Positions 8,501 to 17,038 of a DNA stretch of 45,203 nucleotides are shown here, piece by piece. The position numbers and the translations under genes were made by a program. Each line of letters begins with the position of its first letter. Positions within the stretch are counted from its first letter, which is position 1. The notes below the pieces were generated by a model. The model worked only from the letters and a program-made list of their open reading frames with translations, did not search any database and was not told where the DNA came from. This DNA comes from Alteromonadaceae bacterium. GTDB taxonomy: Bacteria > Pseudomonadota > Gammaproteobacteria > Enterobacterales > Alteromonadaceae. The DNA lies in assembly GCA_002691625.1 (NCBI GenBank), contig NZIK01000039.1, positions 15,734 through 60,936 of the forward strand, read 5' to 3'.

Positions 8501-8660
8501 GACAGATAACCTGACCGCTGCGGCTGATGCACGTCGGGCGGCGTATCAATCAGGTATGATTAAAACTGAGCAAGCCGGCCTTTCGGTTTGCGCGTGCCAA
8601 CTCCTCTCCTTTTTACACGGACGATTAGGAAAGGTTTTCGACCCATTATAAGGAGTGTCT

Positions 8661-9446
8661 ATGAAAAAACGGCAATACTACCAATTACAGGTGCTAAGCA
8701 CAGAACGCCTGACCCCTAATTTACAACGACTGGTGCTCACCGGTGACGATTTAGCCGCGTTTCCGCATGCACCGGCTGGCAGCTACATCAAATTGTTATT
8801 TAACCAGTTTGGTGAGCCGCAACCTACCGCCCCAGAAGAAGGTCAGAAAATACTCATGCGTACTTACACCGTGCGCGCACTGAATAAAGCTGCTAAGACT
8901 CTGACCGTTGACTTTATGCTCCACGGCGAGGGTGTTGAGGCCGGGCCTGCTTCTCATTGGGCACAATCGGCACAGCCTGGTGACACAATCATTGTAGCAG
9001 GCCCCGGCACTTCCAAAGGCCTGGCGCCCGAGTACGACTGGGTGATTCTGCTGGGTGACATGACGGCGCTGCCAGCTATCAGTGCACAGTTAGAAGCGCT
9101 GCCTGAGCAAACCCGTGGCTATGCCATTATCAGCATTGTGAATGAGGCAGACAAACAGCCGTTGCAAAAGCCTGAAGGTCTCGAAATTATCTGGTTAGTG
9201 CAGGCTGGCAGTGCCGGTCTGGCCAAAAGCCTGCTGGATATCGAATGGCTACAGGGTGAGCCGGCCGTCTGGGCAGCTTGCGAGTTTTCCTCGATGCGCG
9301 CGATCCGCAGCACGCTGGACGTAGAATTCAACGTACCGCGCTCGCAGGTGTACGTAACGAGCTACTGGCGCGAGGGCCGCTCAGAAGATCAGCATAAAAT
9401 TGATAAGCGGGAAGACGCCCAGCAATACACGCAGCGGGTCGGCTAA
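8661..9446 (+). CDS. Siderophore-interacting protein (ViuB/SIP-family ferric-siderophore reductase)
   Basis: The 261-residue protein has an N-terminal FAD-binding barrel with the flavin motif MRTYTVR and a substrate loop FMLHGEGVEAGPASHWAQ, followed by a SIP-type NAD(P)H-binding domain (VILLGDMTALPAISAQLE) and a C-terminal YVTSYWREGRSEDQHK segment. The family reduces ferric siderophores in the cytoplasm to release iron. ATG 8661 is chosen because AAGGAG ends 5 nt before it; an in-frame GTG at 8655 overlaps that ribosome binding site and is unlikely. The upstream Fur box fits iron control. Its 3' end overlaps the convergent DnaJ-related gene by 4 nt. Confidence 0.92.
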   Translation: MKKRQYYQLQVLSTERLTPNLQRLVLTGDDLAAFPHAPAGSYIKLLFNQFGEPQPTAPEEGQKILMRTYTVRALNKAAKTLTVDFMLHGEGVEAGPASHWAQSAQPGDTIIVAGPGTSKGLAPEYDWVILLGDMTALPAISAQLEALPEQTRGYAIISIVNEADKQPLQKPEGLEIIWLVQAGSAGLAKSLLDIEWLQGEPAVWAACEFSSMRAIRSTLDVEFNVPRSQVYVTSYWREGRSEDQHKIDKREDAQQYTQRVG

Positions 9447-10063
9447 TTACGCTGACCGCATAAAATACGATAAGCCTGGCTGATTTCCTGGGCTTTGGCC
9501 GTACACCCTCCTTTATCGGGATGATGCTGCTGAAGCAATTTACGATACTGCTTCTTTAACTGCGCGGTCGTAAGCGTTTCTTCTGTATCCAGATCAAGCG
9601 TGAGCCTGGCTCTTGCCACATCGCTGGCTGACGCTTCACGGCCGGCCATACGCTGCCAGAAATCATCCAGCAAAGCCTCCACATCGGCACCATTGGTGTC
9701 GGTAAAGTTATCCCAGTTCAGATAGTAAGCCTTAAGTCCGTCGTGGCCGGTTATCCCTGCCTCAAATTCAGTAGCGGGTTTCAGTCTGATACGAAGAGTG
9801 TGGATATCCAGCTCGCCCAGCCCTTGCTGGCGCCACGCCTCACTTAACGAGTACAGGGCATTAAACAGCACAAAATGGCAGCGAAACATTGCCAGTGGCT
9901 CGCTAAGCGCTACGCCATCAAACAGCAGCCAGGGCGGCTGTTGCAGTTGTTTAATTAACTCGTATTCAGAAATACCTTCGTCAAACACCGCTTTTAATTC
10001 AGTCAACGCTTCGAGCAGCACCGGGTCGGTATAGTCGGGCAATGTCTTTCCTTTATCACTCAC
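9443..10063 (-). CDS. DnaJ-related protein with C-terminal J domain
   Basis: The 206-residue protein has an N-terminal DNAJ-related domain (about residues 8-140, including WLLFDGVALSEPLAMFRCHFVLFNALYSL) and a short C-terminal J domain. In the J domain, KQYRKLLQQHHPDKGG carries the HPD motif at residues 181-183, the residues that stimulate DnaK/Hsp70 ATPase. No glycine-rich region or zinc finger is present. It is therefore a type III J-protein that probably recruits Hsp70 to a specific, unknown client. It is convergent with the SIP gene and is preceded by an unremarkable 40-bp gap. Confidence 0.88.
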   Translation of the reverse strand: MSDKGKTLPDYTDPVLLEALTELKAVFDEGISEYELIKQLQQPPWLLFDGVALSEPLAMFRCHFVLFNALYSLSEAWRQQGLGELDIHTLRIRLKPATEFEAGITGHDGLKAYYLNWDNFTDTNGADVEALLDDFWQRMAGREASASDVARARLTLDLDTEETLTTAQLKKQYRKLLQQHHPDKGGCTAKAQEISQAYRILCGQRN

Positions 10064-10103
10064 AGTACTCTTAGCCTAGCGTGGTCCGGGCAGGAATGCG
10101 AGA

Positions 10104-10979
10104 TCAGGTCCACATAACCAGTATGGCCGCCAAACCAATAAGTACCAACCCCACAAACTCATGACGCCTTACAGGTTGCTTAAACCATACAATCGTAATG
10201 AGCATGGTAGTAAGCACTTCCAGCTGACCCAGGGTTTTTACGTAAGCAACATGCTGCATGGCCATTGCGGTAAACCAACCAATCGAGCCAATGCAGCTGG
10301 TGACACTTGCCGCAATTACCAGCCCCGGGCGGGCAGCGAGCTTTTTAAACGTATCGGGTTGTCTGGCGGTGATAAATGTACACAATAAAACCGTTTGCAG
10401 TGATAGTACCCAGAACAACACCCAGCCTGCAGCCTGTACATAGGGCAATCCTAACGCATGACTCGCTTCGCGCGCATACAGGGATGTCAGCGCGAAACAG
10501 CTTCCACAAGCCAACCCTATAGCCACGGTTTTAGCCGATAAGTCGCCCCCCCGACGCCAGCCACTCAGCACAAATACGGCCACCGCCCCAATCAGAATAC
10601 CCAGCCAACCCAGCAGGCTAAGGTCGCTACCGAAAAACAACATGCCCACTACGCCGGCCACCAGCGCTTCACTTTTTGCCAGCCCGGCGCCCACGGCAAA
10701 GTTCTTCTGTTTAAATAACACCACCATCAGTGAGGTCGCAGCAATCTGCAGCAGGGCGCCTAAAACAATAAACAGCCAAAAGCGAGGCGTAAATTGTGGC
10801 ACGCCAATGCCCTCTTCAACAGACACCAGGATCACATAACCCGCCACAATGGGGGGCGCGAAAAGAAATCGCGACAGGGTGACACCGGCAGTGGGCACTG
10901 AGCTGCTGAGTTTACTTTGGATGGCATTGCGAAACGTTTGAAAAAACACCGCCATCAGGGTGAAAAAGATCCAGGTCAC
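10104..10979 (-). CDS. EamA/DMT-family transporter
   Basis: The 291-residue integral membrane protein has ten predicted helices, beginning MTWIFFTLMAVFFQTFRNAIQ, with charged loops between the halves (LSGWRRGGDLSAKT). It ends with a short helix and almost no tail. It belongs to the drug/metabolite transporter superfamily but is not closely similar to the DMT gene at 1037-1984. There is no regulator beside it and the substrate is unknown. It lies upstream of the DnaJ-related gene on the same strand (40 bp apart) and could share its transcript. Confidence 0.88.
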   Translation of the reverse strand: MTWIFFTLMAVFFQTFRNAIQSKLSSSVPTAGVTLSRFLFAPPIVAGYVILVSVEEGIGVPQFTPRFWLFIVLGALLQIAATSLMVVLFKQKNFAVGAGLAKSEALVAGVVGMLFFGSDLSLLGWLGILIGAVAVFVLSGWRRGGDLSAKTVAIGLACGSCFALTSLYAREASHALGLPYVQAAGWVLFWVLSLQTVLLCTFITARQPDTFKKLAARPGLVIAASVTSCIGSIGWFTAMAMQHVAYVKTLGQLEVLTTMLITIVWFKQPVRRHEFVGLVLIGLAAILVMWT

Positions 10980-11481
10980 AAGCTAATTTCTAAACAAAAT
11001 AAGAGGGCCTATAGGTTACGCTATTTAGCCAGGAATGTGTTGATTACTCTACCCCTTTAAAACCAGACGGGTAATGGTGACCGCAAGATAACAGCAAGCC
11101 CCCGCCCTGAATAAGACGGGTGCTTCGCCTTTGCCCAACAGCCAAAGATCATCAGCTTAATGCTTTGCGCAAAAGCCGCATTGGCGGCCATAACCGCAAC
11201 AAACGCACAACTCCCGGCAATAAAAGCCGGTGCATATTTTTCGAAAAAGTAGGTTTATTGTGGATTGCATGATTCATAGTGATTTCCTTATTTAATACCA
11301 AACATGAATTACTAATTAGAAACGGCAACCTGATAAGGTGTGACAGTAGTGGCGATATTTAATAGTGGTTGAAGTATCCGTTTTTTGTTGGGGTGCCGAT
11401 AGCGCCCAGGGGTGGCAGTGAGGCCCCCCTGGACCCCGCTCAGCTCTATGTGGCGAAACAGCACTTCAAAGTGCTCTTTAA
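10980..11481. other. ~500-bp region without an intact gene
   Basis: This stretch holds a probable decayed small ORF on the minus strand (11049-11277, listed separately). It also has two hairpins: CCAGGGG/CCCCTGG near 11405-11432, and AGCACT/AGTGCT at 11460-11475, just beyond the stop of the minus-strand hypothetical gene. The second hairpin might serve as that gene's weak terminator. The remaining sequence shows no coding signature on either strand. Confidence 0.4.
11049..11277 (-). pseudogene. Possible decayed small membrane or secreted protein ORF
   Basis: An ATG at 11277 follows an AAGGAAA ribosome binding site at 6 nt spacing, but its frame stops after 41 residues. A second frame in the same strand reads AFIAGSCAFVAVMAANAAFAQ, which looks like a signal peptide or membrane helix but has no start codon. 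A third frame reads APVLFRAGACCYLAVTITR and stops at 11049-11051. Two small indels would join these into one protein of about 75 residues. This could be a broken gene or chance; I do not recognise a family. Confidence 0.3.
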
Positions 11482-11829
11482 TTAGCAGTGAACTAACCTT
11501 TTCTGCCACTCGCCGTTGTGTTCACGCTCACAGCTCTCTTCACTATCGAAGCACACATGACGGCGGATATCCTTTACCTTTATCCCTACTTTCAACAAAT
11601 GCTGCTGAATCAACTGACGAAGCTTTTTATCGTTTTCGTCAATAGCTAGCTGCCGTACGTCTTCGTCGTGTTCAAATACACAGGTGACCATCAGACTTCC
11701 CGGAAACTGCTCGTAACGGGCAGTATGAGTGAGCCACTGGAAACCGATTTCCCAGTCCTTGGCGGTTTCACAGGCCAGGGTAAGCGCTTTAACCACGTTG
11801 TTATCGAGCTTTTTGATAGTTTTCTTCAT
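11482..11829 (-). CDS. Conserved-looking hypothetical protein
   Basis: The 115-residue soluble protein begins MKKTIKKLDNNVVKALTLACE and contains GFQWLTHTARYEQFPGSLMVTCVFEHDE, then a charged helical region (NDKKLRQLIQQHLLKVGIKVKDI) and RHVCFDSEESCEREHNGEW. No signal peptide or membrane segment is present. GGAG lies 9 nt before the ATG. I believe similar short proteins occur in other Alteromonadales and vibrios, but I do not know a function. It lies 46 bp downstream of the DUF502 gene on the same strand and may be co-transcribed with it. Confidence 0.7.
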   Translation of the reverse strand: MKKTIKKLDNNVVKALTLACETAKDWEIGFQWLTHTARYEQFPGSLMVTCVFEHDEDVRQLAIDENDKKLRQLIQQHLLKVGIKVKDIRRHVCFDSEESCEREHNGEWQKRLVHC

Positions 11830-11875
11830 ATTTGGTCACTCCGATGTCGAGCCTGAGAAGACACTTAGCTAAAGT

Positions 11876-12484
11876 CTATTTAGCGTCTTTCTCAATCGAG
11901 TTACCGCCGGTCACCGCTATTCGCATCGCCGTTTCAACGTCGATATCCAGCTCAGTGATCCTGCTGCGCTCAAGGTAAATCGTGTAGCCACCAATCTGAT
12001 AGCTTAAGGGCAAATATACGGCCACTTTTTCCTCACCGGGAAAGAGCTTATTGGCAACTTTTTCACTGGTCATAAAACCCACCAGCTTAATGCCATTGTC
12101 CAGTTCAACCGCAACCGCCTTCTTGGCTTCTTTTTCCTTTTTTACCTCAAACAGTTCAACGGCATCCTGCACTGCGCCGAACAGGGTTTTAACCACTGGT
12201 ACGCGGGCAAAAACGCGCTCGCCGAGCAGAATGATCCAGTTAAACAAATACGCATTAATCAGAATGCCAATCGCCGTTAGTGCCAGAATAACCGTCACCA
12301 CGCCAAGTCCTGGAAAATAATACCGGGCAGGAATAAGCGGTGATAACAAAGCTTCGGTAGAACTGACCAGCCACACCAGAAAATAGATTGTGATGGCAAA
12401 CGGCAGAATAGTAACCAATCCCTTAACGGGCAATAACAGCAATTTATTAAACATTGTAATTCTAGTGAAAAATCGGTCTGGCAT
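11876..12484 (-). CDS. DUF502-family inner-membrane protein
   Basis: The 202-residue protein has two N-terminal membrane helices (GLVTILPFAITIYFLVWLVS and VVTVILALTAIGILINAYLF) followed by a soluble domain with RVPVVKTLFGAVQDAVELF, GFMTSEKV and VYLPLSYQIGGYTIYLE. These are the hallmarks of DUF502 (COG2928), whose function is unknown. ATG 12484 has a weak AGG upstream. ATG 12454 (MFNKLLLLPVKG) fits the family N-terminus better but has no clear ribosome binding site, so the first ten residues are uncertain. Confidence 0.88.
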   Translation of the reverse strand: MPDRFFTRITMFNKLLLLPVKGLVTILPFAITIYFLVWLVSSTEALLSPLIPARYYFPGLGVVTVILALTAIGILINAYLFNWIILLGERVFARVPVVKTLFGAVQDAVELFEVKKEKEAKKAVAVELDNGIKLVGFMTSEKVANKLFPGEEKVAVYLPLSYQIGGYTIYLERSRITELDIDVETAMRIAVTGGNSIEKDAK

Positions 12485-12586
12485 TGTAGCCTAGTATCCG
12501 TGGGATTTAAAAACTCTCCATGATAACTACTGTCGAACAGGATTTATCCTGGCAGTATATAACCAGCCTCCCAATGCAACAGGATA

Positions 12587-13411
12587 ATGATGATCACAGC
12601 CAGCGAACTACACCAACTTGCTAAAATATGCCAGGAAGCATCAGACTCAGAAATTATGCCCCGTTTCAGAAACCTGGCCAGCGGCCAGATAGCAGAAAAG
12701 CGCAATCATCATGATTTGGTTACCATAGCCGACCAGGCGGCCGAAGCATTTATTTTTAACAAGCTAAGCAACCTGTACCCCGATGCACTGCTTATTGGAG
12801 AAGAAAGTGTCTACCACAACCCGGTAGCCCTCGCAAAGTTTCATTCTGCGGCGCTGAGTTTTGTGTTAGATCCTATCGATGGCACCTGGCACTACGCCAA
12901 TGGCTCGGTAAATTTTGGCGTGATGCTGAGTGTCGCCAGTTATGGAGAAATCGTCGCCGGACTCATCCTGGAGCCCATCAGCGGCGATTACCTGTGGGCA
13001 ATAAAAGGTCAGGGTGCATGTGACCGGGTACAAGGTGAGGACCGCCCTCTGCAGGCAGGCCAGCAGGCTTCCCTGCCACTCTGTGAAACCATGGGCTGCT
13101 TTTCATTTGGCGTCTCTAAAGGCGCAGACAGAGAAAAAGCGGTACAGGCTGTTATGCAGATGGGCAGAGTTATGGACTACCGCTGTGCTGCGGCCGAATA
13201 CCGATTGCTTAACACCGGCGCCACCGCCTTTGTTATCTTTCAGGGTACGCTCAACCTGTGGGACCACGGAGCCGGATTGTTGATCAGTCAGGAGGCCGGA
13301 GCGGTGGCTCGCATGCTTGATGGCACTCAGTATTCCCCCCAGATCACAGGTAAATTACTGGTCGCCGAGAGCGAAGCTCGTTGGCAAGAAGTCGCCGCGT
13401 TATTCTCCTGA
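12587..13411 (+). CDS. Inositol-monophosphatase-family sugar phosphatase
   Basis: The 274-residue protein carries the Mg2+-dependent, Li+-sensitive phosphatase motifs: GEES (residues 71-74), DPIDGTWHY (D95 and D98) and the C-terminal WDHGAGLLISQEAG segment with the third metal-binding Asp. Substrates in this family include inositol-1-phosphate, 3'-phosphoadenosine-5'-phosphate, fructose-1,6-bisphosphate and histidinol phosphate. WDHGAG rather than WDxAA suggests a substrate other than inositol-1-phosphate. ATG 12587 and ATG 12590 are adjacent, and AGGA is better spaced for the second. The gene stands alone between divergent DUF502 and the GGDEF gene. Confidence 0.88.
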   Translation: MMITASELHQLAKICQEASDSEIMPRFRNLASGQIAEKRNHHDLVTIADQAAEAFIFNKLSNLYPDALLIGEESVYHNPVALAKFHSAALSFVLDPIDGTWHYANGSVNFGVMLSVASYGEIVAGLILEPISGDYLWAIKGQGACDRVQGEDRPLQAGQQASLPLCETMGCFSFGVSKGADREKAVQAVMQMGRVMDYRCAAAEYRLLNTGATAFVIFQGTLNLWDHGAGLLISQEAGAVARMLDGTQYSPQITGKLLVAESEARWQEVAALFS

Positions 13412-13544
13412 GCGCAGAAAAAATTGCCACATATTTTGGCTGATATGGCGATTTAGCATTAAGCTCAATGGAACGACAAAAGAAATTAAGCGCGCCTTAG
13501 GGTTTAACAACCAACGGCATTGATGCTGATAAAGCGGAGGCGGT

Positions 13545-14522
13545 ATGCTGGATCGAATATTTGATGGCAGCCTGATGCCACACGGGCATTGCCTGTTGTG
13601 GCGCTGGGATCTGTTATTTTTACACCTTGGCGGCGACCTGTTAACGGTGATGGCCTACTCGCTCATCCCATTTGGCATTTTTTATTTTATACATAAACGT
13701 AAAGATCTTAATTTTAACGGTATAGCCCTGTTATTTGCTGCCTTCATTGCTTTTTGTGGTGCTTCACACCTGGCCGGCCTGATTAATGTCTGGCACGGCT
13801 ACTACTTTATTGAGGGTGTCATTAAGTTTGCTACGGGCGTAATCTCGATCGTTACGGCGGTTTGCTTATGGCGACTAATGCCAACACTGATCAATATTCC
13901 CAGTATTGATATGCTAAAGCAGCGCAACACCGAGCTGGAAAACCTCAGAGCTGAGCTCGAAGAATCCAACAAATCACTGGAAGAAAAAGTAAAGCAGCGT
14001 ACCCTTGAACTTGAACGTCAGGCCAATACCGATACTGTAACCGGTATTGCCAGTCGCTTTGCCATTATGGACCGGCTCAGTCGCTGCTATATGGCATATC
14101 AGCGCTATCATCATCCGTTTTCAATACTGATGATCGATGTGGATCATTTTAAAGACATCAATGATAACCACGGTCACCAAACCGGCGATAAAGTATTACA
14201 TGACCTGGCGCTATGCATCGAAGATAACATCAGAAAAACAGATTCTGTGGGCCGTTACGGTGGCGAAGAGTTTTTAGTCATTTTGCCCGAAACCGCTGCC
14301 GAGCAGGCCTGTGAGCTGGCTGACAGGATCCGCATTGCAGTAGAAGCAATGACTCTCACAAATGACATTATTATTACCTGCAGTATAGGTGTTGCTACGA
14401 TTTCCCGGGGTATTTCCGATGATGGCCTGATCAGTCAAGCCGATAAAGCGCTTTACAAAGCCAAAAACGCTGGCCGAAATCAGGTAGTTTCCTATACCAA
14501 AAAAATAGCAAACGAAGCCTAG
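13545..14522 (+). CDS. Ethylene-receptor-like transmembrane domain fused to a GGDEF diguanylate cyclase
   Basis: Residues about 24-113 form three membrane helices in which D31, Y38, I41, P42, I68, C71 and H75 align without gaps (offset +6) with D25, Y32, I35, P36, I62, C65 and H69 of Arabidopsis ETR1, the residues needed for copper and ethylene binding. MPHGHC (11-16) precedes them. A coiled coil (about 124-160) leads to a GGDEF domain with the active-site motif GGEEF (239-243) and an RxxD inhibitory site (230-233). It should make cyclic di-GMP and be feedback-inhibited by it. GGAGG supports the start at 13545. The ligand is inferred; it could be ethylene, another small olefin or copper itself. 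No other two-component partner is adjacent. Confidence 0.88.
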   Translation: MLDRIFDGSLMPHGHCLLWRWDLLFLHLGGDLLTVMAYSLIPFGIFYFIHKRKDLNFNGIALLFAAFIAFCGASHLAGLINVWHGYYFIEGVIKFATGVISIVTAVCLWRLMPTLINIPSIDMLKQRNTELENLRAELEESNKSLEEKVKQRTLELERQANTDTVTGIASRFAIMDRLSRCYMAYQRYHHPFSILMIDVDHFKDINDNHGHQTGDKVLHDLALCIEDNIRKTDSVGRYGGEEFLVILPETAAEQACELADRIRIAVEAMTLTNDIIITCSIGVATISRGISDDGLISQADKALYKAKNAGRNQVVSYTKKIANEA

Positions 14523-14529
14523 CCCTGGC

Positions 14530-14551
14530 AAAAAAGCCCCGCAAACGGGGC
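14530..14551 (-). terminator. Intrinsic terminator of the leftward nag operon
   Basis: On the minus strand GCCCCG-TTTG-CGGGGC is followed directly by six T residues, about 50 nt past the nagP stop codon. It is strong on the minus strand; on the plus strand the GGDEF gene gets only the stem without a T tract. Confidence 0.88.
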
Positions 14552-14600
14552 AAGAGGTCACACACTGATTCCACTGCATTAACGCAGTTAAAGGCTGCAA

Positions 14601-15911
14601 TTACCAGCTTGCTTTTTTATGGCCAAAGATGGCGTAGTAGCCAATAAACAAATAACACGGGATCATAATCACATAGGCCATTTGCGACGACAGCATATCG
14701 GCAAGGCCACCATAGGCCAGTGGTAAAATTGCACCACCGGCAATCCCCATGATCAGAATGGCAGAGCCTTGTGGGGTAAACTTACCCAGCCCGGCCAGAG
14801 CCAGTGGCCAGATAGTTGGCCATACCATGGCATTCGCCAAACCAAGCAGCGCAATCATGGCGATGGTATCCGGTAATAGGGGCAGTCCCATCCAGCCCCA
14901 CAGCAAGGAAGATAGCAATGTCGAATCGTCCGAGCCCAGCAAAATTGCCACCGTCAGTACCAGCCCTAAACCAGCAGAAGCACGCAGTGCCGCAGCCTGA
15001 GATATAATCCGTGGGATACAGACCAGACCGAGCGCATAACCCACTACCATGGCAGTCATGGTAAAAGAGGTGAGTGAGGTCGCATTAGCAACCCCCAACG
15101 ATGAGCCATACAAACCAATAGTGTCGCCGGCTATAACCTCGACACCCACATAGCAAAACAGCGCGACAGCGCCAAGCACCAGGTGGGGAAACTGCATCAC
15201 TGAGCCGGACACCTCGCTAGCCGTGGTTTCATCGTCAAAACGAATGTCCGGCAGATTCACTTTCATTAACCCCAGCGCTAACACTCCCAGCGCAACGGCC
15301 ATACCGATATACGGCTGAATCAGCTTAAAAGACATCTCGTTGAGCTGGATATTCCGTTCGGTCTCGCTCATTTGCGCCAGTGATACCTGATTGACATGGC
15401 CAAAATCACCCAAAACTAACGCGGTAAAAATTAAAGGGGCTAATACGCCGGCAAATTTATTCAGTAATCCCATAAACGCAATGCGCGCCGCGGCACTTTC
15501 TGGCGAGCCCAGATGCACAATAAAAGGATTCGAGGCGGTTTGCAGAATGGTCAGCCCGGAGCCCACTACAAACTGGGCCAGCAAAAAGATAATAAAGGTT
15601 TTACTCAACGCTGCCGGCACAAACAACAAGCAGCCACCGGCAATCATTGCCAGCCCCAGCGACATGCCCTTTTTATAGCCGGTACGCTCGAGGATTTTAG
15701 CCATCGGCAGGGCCATCACCACGTAGGCAACATAAAAACAAAAGGCAATAAACAGTGCTTCCATTTCACTGAGTTCACATACCATTTGCAAAAAAGGGAT
15801 CAGTGCGCCATTGAGCCAGGTGACAAAACCAAAGATAAAAAACAGTAAACCAATGGTGAGTATCGGCATTAAACTGCGACTACCCTGCCGGGCAACAGAT
15901 TGCGTATTCAT
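14601..15911 (-). CDS. nagP: NagP-like N-acetylglucosamine permease (FHS family, MFS)
   Basis: The 436-residue protein has 12 hydrophobic helices and belongs to the fucose:H+ symporter branch of MFS: GLLFFIFGFVTWLNGALIPFLQ, then GSGLTILQTASNPFIVHLGSPESAAARI. Shewanella and Alteromonas use this branch (NagP) for GlcNAc uptake across the inner membrane instead of a PTS. ATG 15911 is chosen because it overlaps the nagA stop as ATGA and has GGAGAG upstream; a longer 450-residue reading would overlap nagA. It is the last gene of the nag operon before the terminator. Confidence 0.9.
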   Translation of the reverse strand: MNTQSVARQGSRSLMPILTIGLLFFIFGFVTWLNGALIPFLQMVCELSEMEALFIAFCFYVAYVVMALPMAKILERTGYKKGMSLGLAMIAGGCLLFVPAALSKTFIIFLLAQFVVGSGLTILQTASNPFIVHLGSPESAAARIAFMGLLNKFAGVLAPLIFTALVLGDFGHVNQVSLAQMSETERNIQLNEMSFKLIQPYIGMAVALGVLALGLMKVNLPDIRFDDETTASEVSGSVMQFPHLVLGAVALFCYVGVEVIAGDTIGLYGSSLGVANATSLTSFTMTAMVVGYALGLVCIPRIISQAAALRASAGLGLVLTVAILLGSDDSTLLSSLLWGWMGLPLLPDTIAMIALLGLANAMVWPTIWPLALAGLGKFTPQGSAILIMGIAGGAILPLAYGGLADMLSSQMAYVIMIPCYLFIGYYAIFGHKKASW

Positions 15912-17038
15912 AGGGTTATCTCTCCGTTTGCAACGGCCTTGCCGCGCAGCCAAATGGTCTCAATGTTCAGCGCTTCGTCGAGCAATAATAAATTGGCCGT
16001 CTGCCCGACAGCAATACTGCCAAGTTGTTGCTCTCTGCCAATAAAACGGGCCGGGGTCAGACTGGCCATGGTACTGACTTCGGCTAATGAAAAGCCCAGG
16101 TCACGATGGCTGTTCAACACCGCGGTATGCATATCAAGACAAGAACCAGCCAATGTTCCTTCCGGTGTAACCAGCTTATCGCCGTGCCGCTCGATAACGG
16201 TACTAAAAAAGGCCAGTTCAGTGATGTCGGTGCCTACGTGGGCCATGGCATCGGTAACCAGCATAATTCGTTGTGCGGTTTTAGTTTTTATCGCCAGCGC
16301 AGCGCTTTGGGAATGCACATGGTGATGATCCACTATCAGGCCACAGTAGGCATTACTTTGATTTAACGCCGCGCCAACCATTCCTGGCGCACGGGATTGC
16401 AACGCTGACATGGCATTGTAGAGGTGTGTAAAACCGGTTGCGCCTGCAGCCAATGCCGCTACCGCCTGCTCATAGGTGGCATTGCTGTGCCCTAACGCCA
16501 CTACCACACCAGCAGCCACCAACTCGCGAATAAATCCAACGTCCACAGTATCCGGCGCTACAGTCACCAGTACCTTTCCTAAATCCGGACGAGTTAAGAT
16601 AGCCAGCTCGCTGTCTTTGGGGTGACGAATAAAGCCTGCTTCATGCACGCCTTTTTTGGCTACGTTAAGAAATGGCCCTTCAAAGTGCACCCCAACGATA
16701 GTGGGATGGTCGCTGGCGATGACCTCGGCAATGGCATCCGCCGCTCTGGCCATAGCCGCCTCCCCATCGGTTATCAGGGTGGGTAACATTGACGTAGTAC
16801 CAAAACGTAAATGCGCACTGGCCAGCTTATTCAGACTCTCAGCATCAGGGTGTTGATTAAACAGTACGCCTCCGCCGCCATTCACCTGGGTATCAAAGTA
16901 CCCCGGCATTAGCGTGCCTGACTGCACTGGCTTATCGCCCGCCGGCTCAATGGCCACGATAATCCCATCTTCAACAGTGATACTGGTGTTATCCAGCACA
17001 CCTTCTGGGGTAATCACCCGTTGTACACACATCTTCAT
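15908..17038 (-). CDS. nagA: N-acetylglucosamine-6-phosphate deacetylase
   Basis: The 376-residue amidohydrolase converts GlcNAc-6-P to glucosamine-6-P and acetate. Visible signatures are PGYFDTQVNGGGG near residue 45, HFEGPFLNVAKKGVH with the metal-binding Glu, the histidines in VALGHSNATYEQA and GFTHLYNAMSAL, and the catalytic Asp in LVTDAMAHVG. As in Escherichia coli NagA, the N-terminal HxH is replaced by QxN. It starts directly after the nagB-type gene and overlaps nagP by ATGA. Confidence 0.96.
   Translation of the reverse strand: MKMCVQRVITPEGVLDNTSITVEDGIIVAIEPAGDKPVQSGTLMPGYFDTQVNGGGGVLFNQHPDAESLNKLASAHLRFGTTSMLPTLITDGEAAMARAADAIAEVIASDHPTIVGVHFEGPFLNVAKKGVHEAGFIRHPKDSELAILTRPDLGKVLVTVAPDTVDVGFIRELVAAGVVVALGHSNATYEQAVAALAAGATGFTHLYNAMSALQSRAPGMVGAALNQSNAYCGLIVDHHHVHSQSAALAIKTKTAQRIMLVTDAMAHVGTDITELAFFSTVIERHGDKLVTPEGTLAGSCLDMHTAVLNSHRDLGFSLAEVSTMASLTPARFIGREQQLGSIAVGQTANLLLLDEALNIETIWLRGKAVANGEITL

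Noticed and set aside
15391..15848. Open frames of 95-111 residues on the plus strand opposite nagP
   Set aside because: Antisense shadows of a well-supported membrane transporter with no family features.
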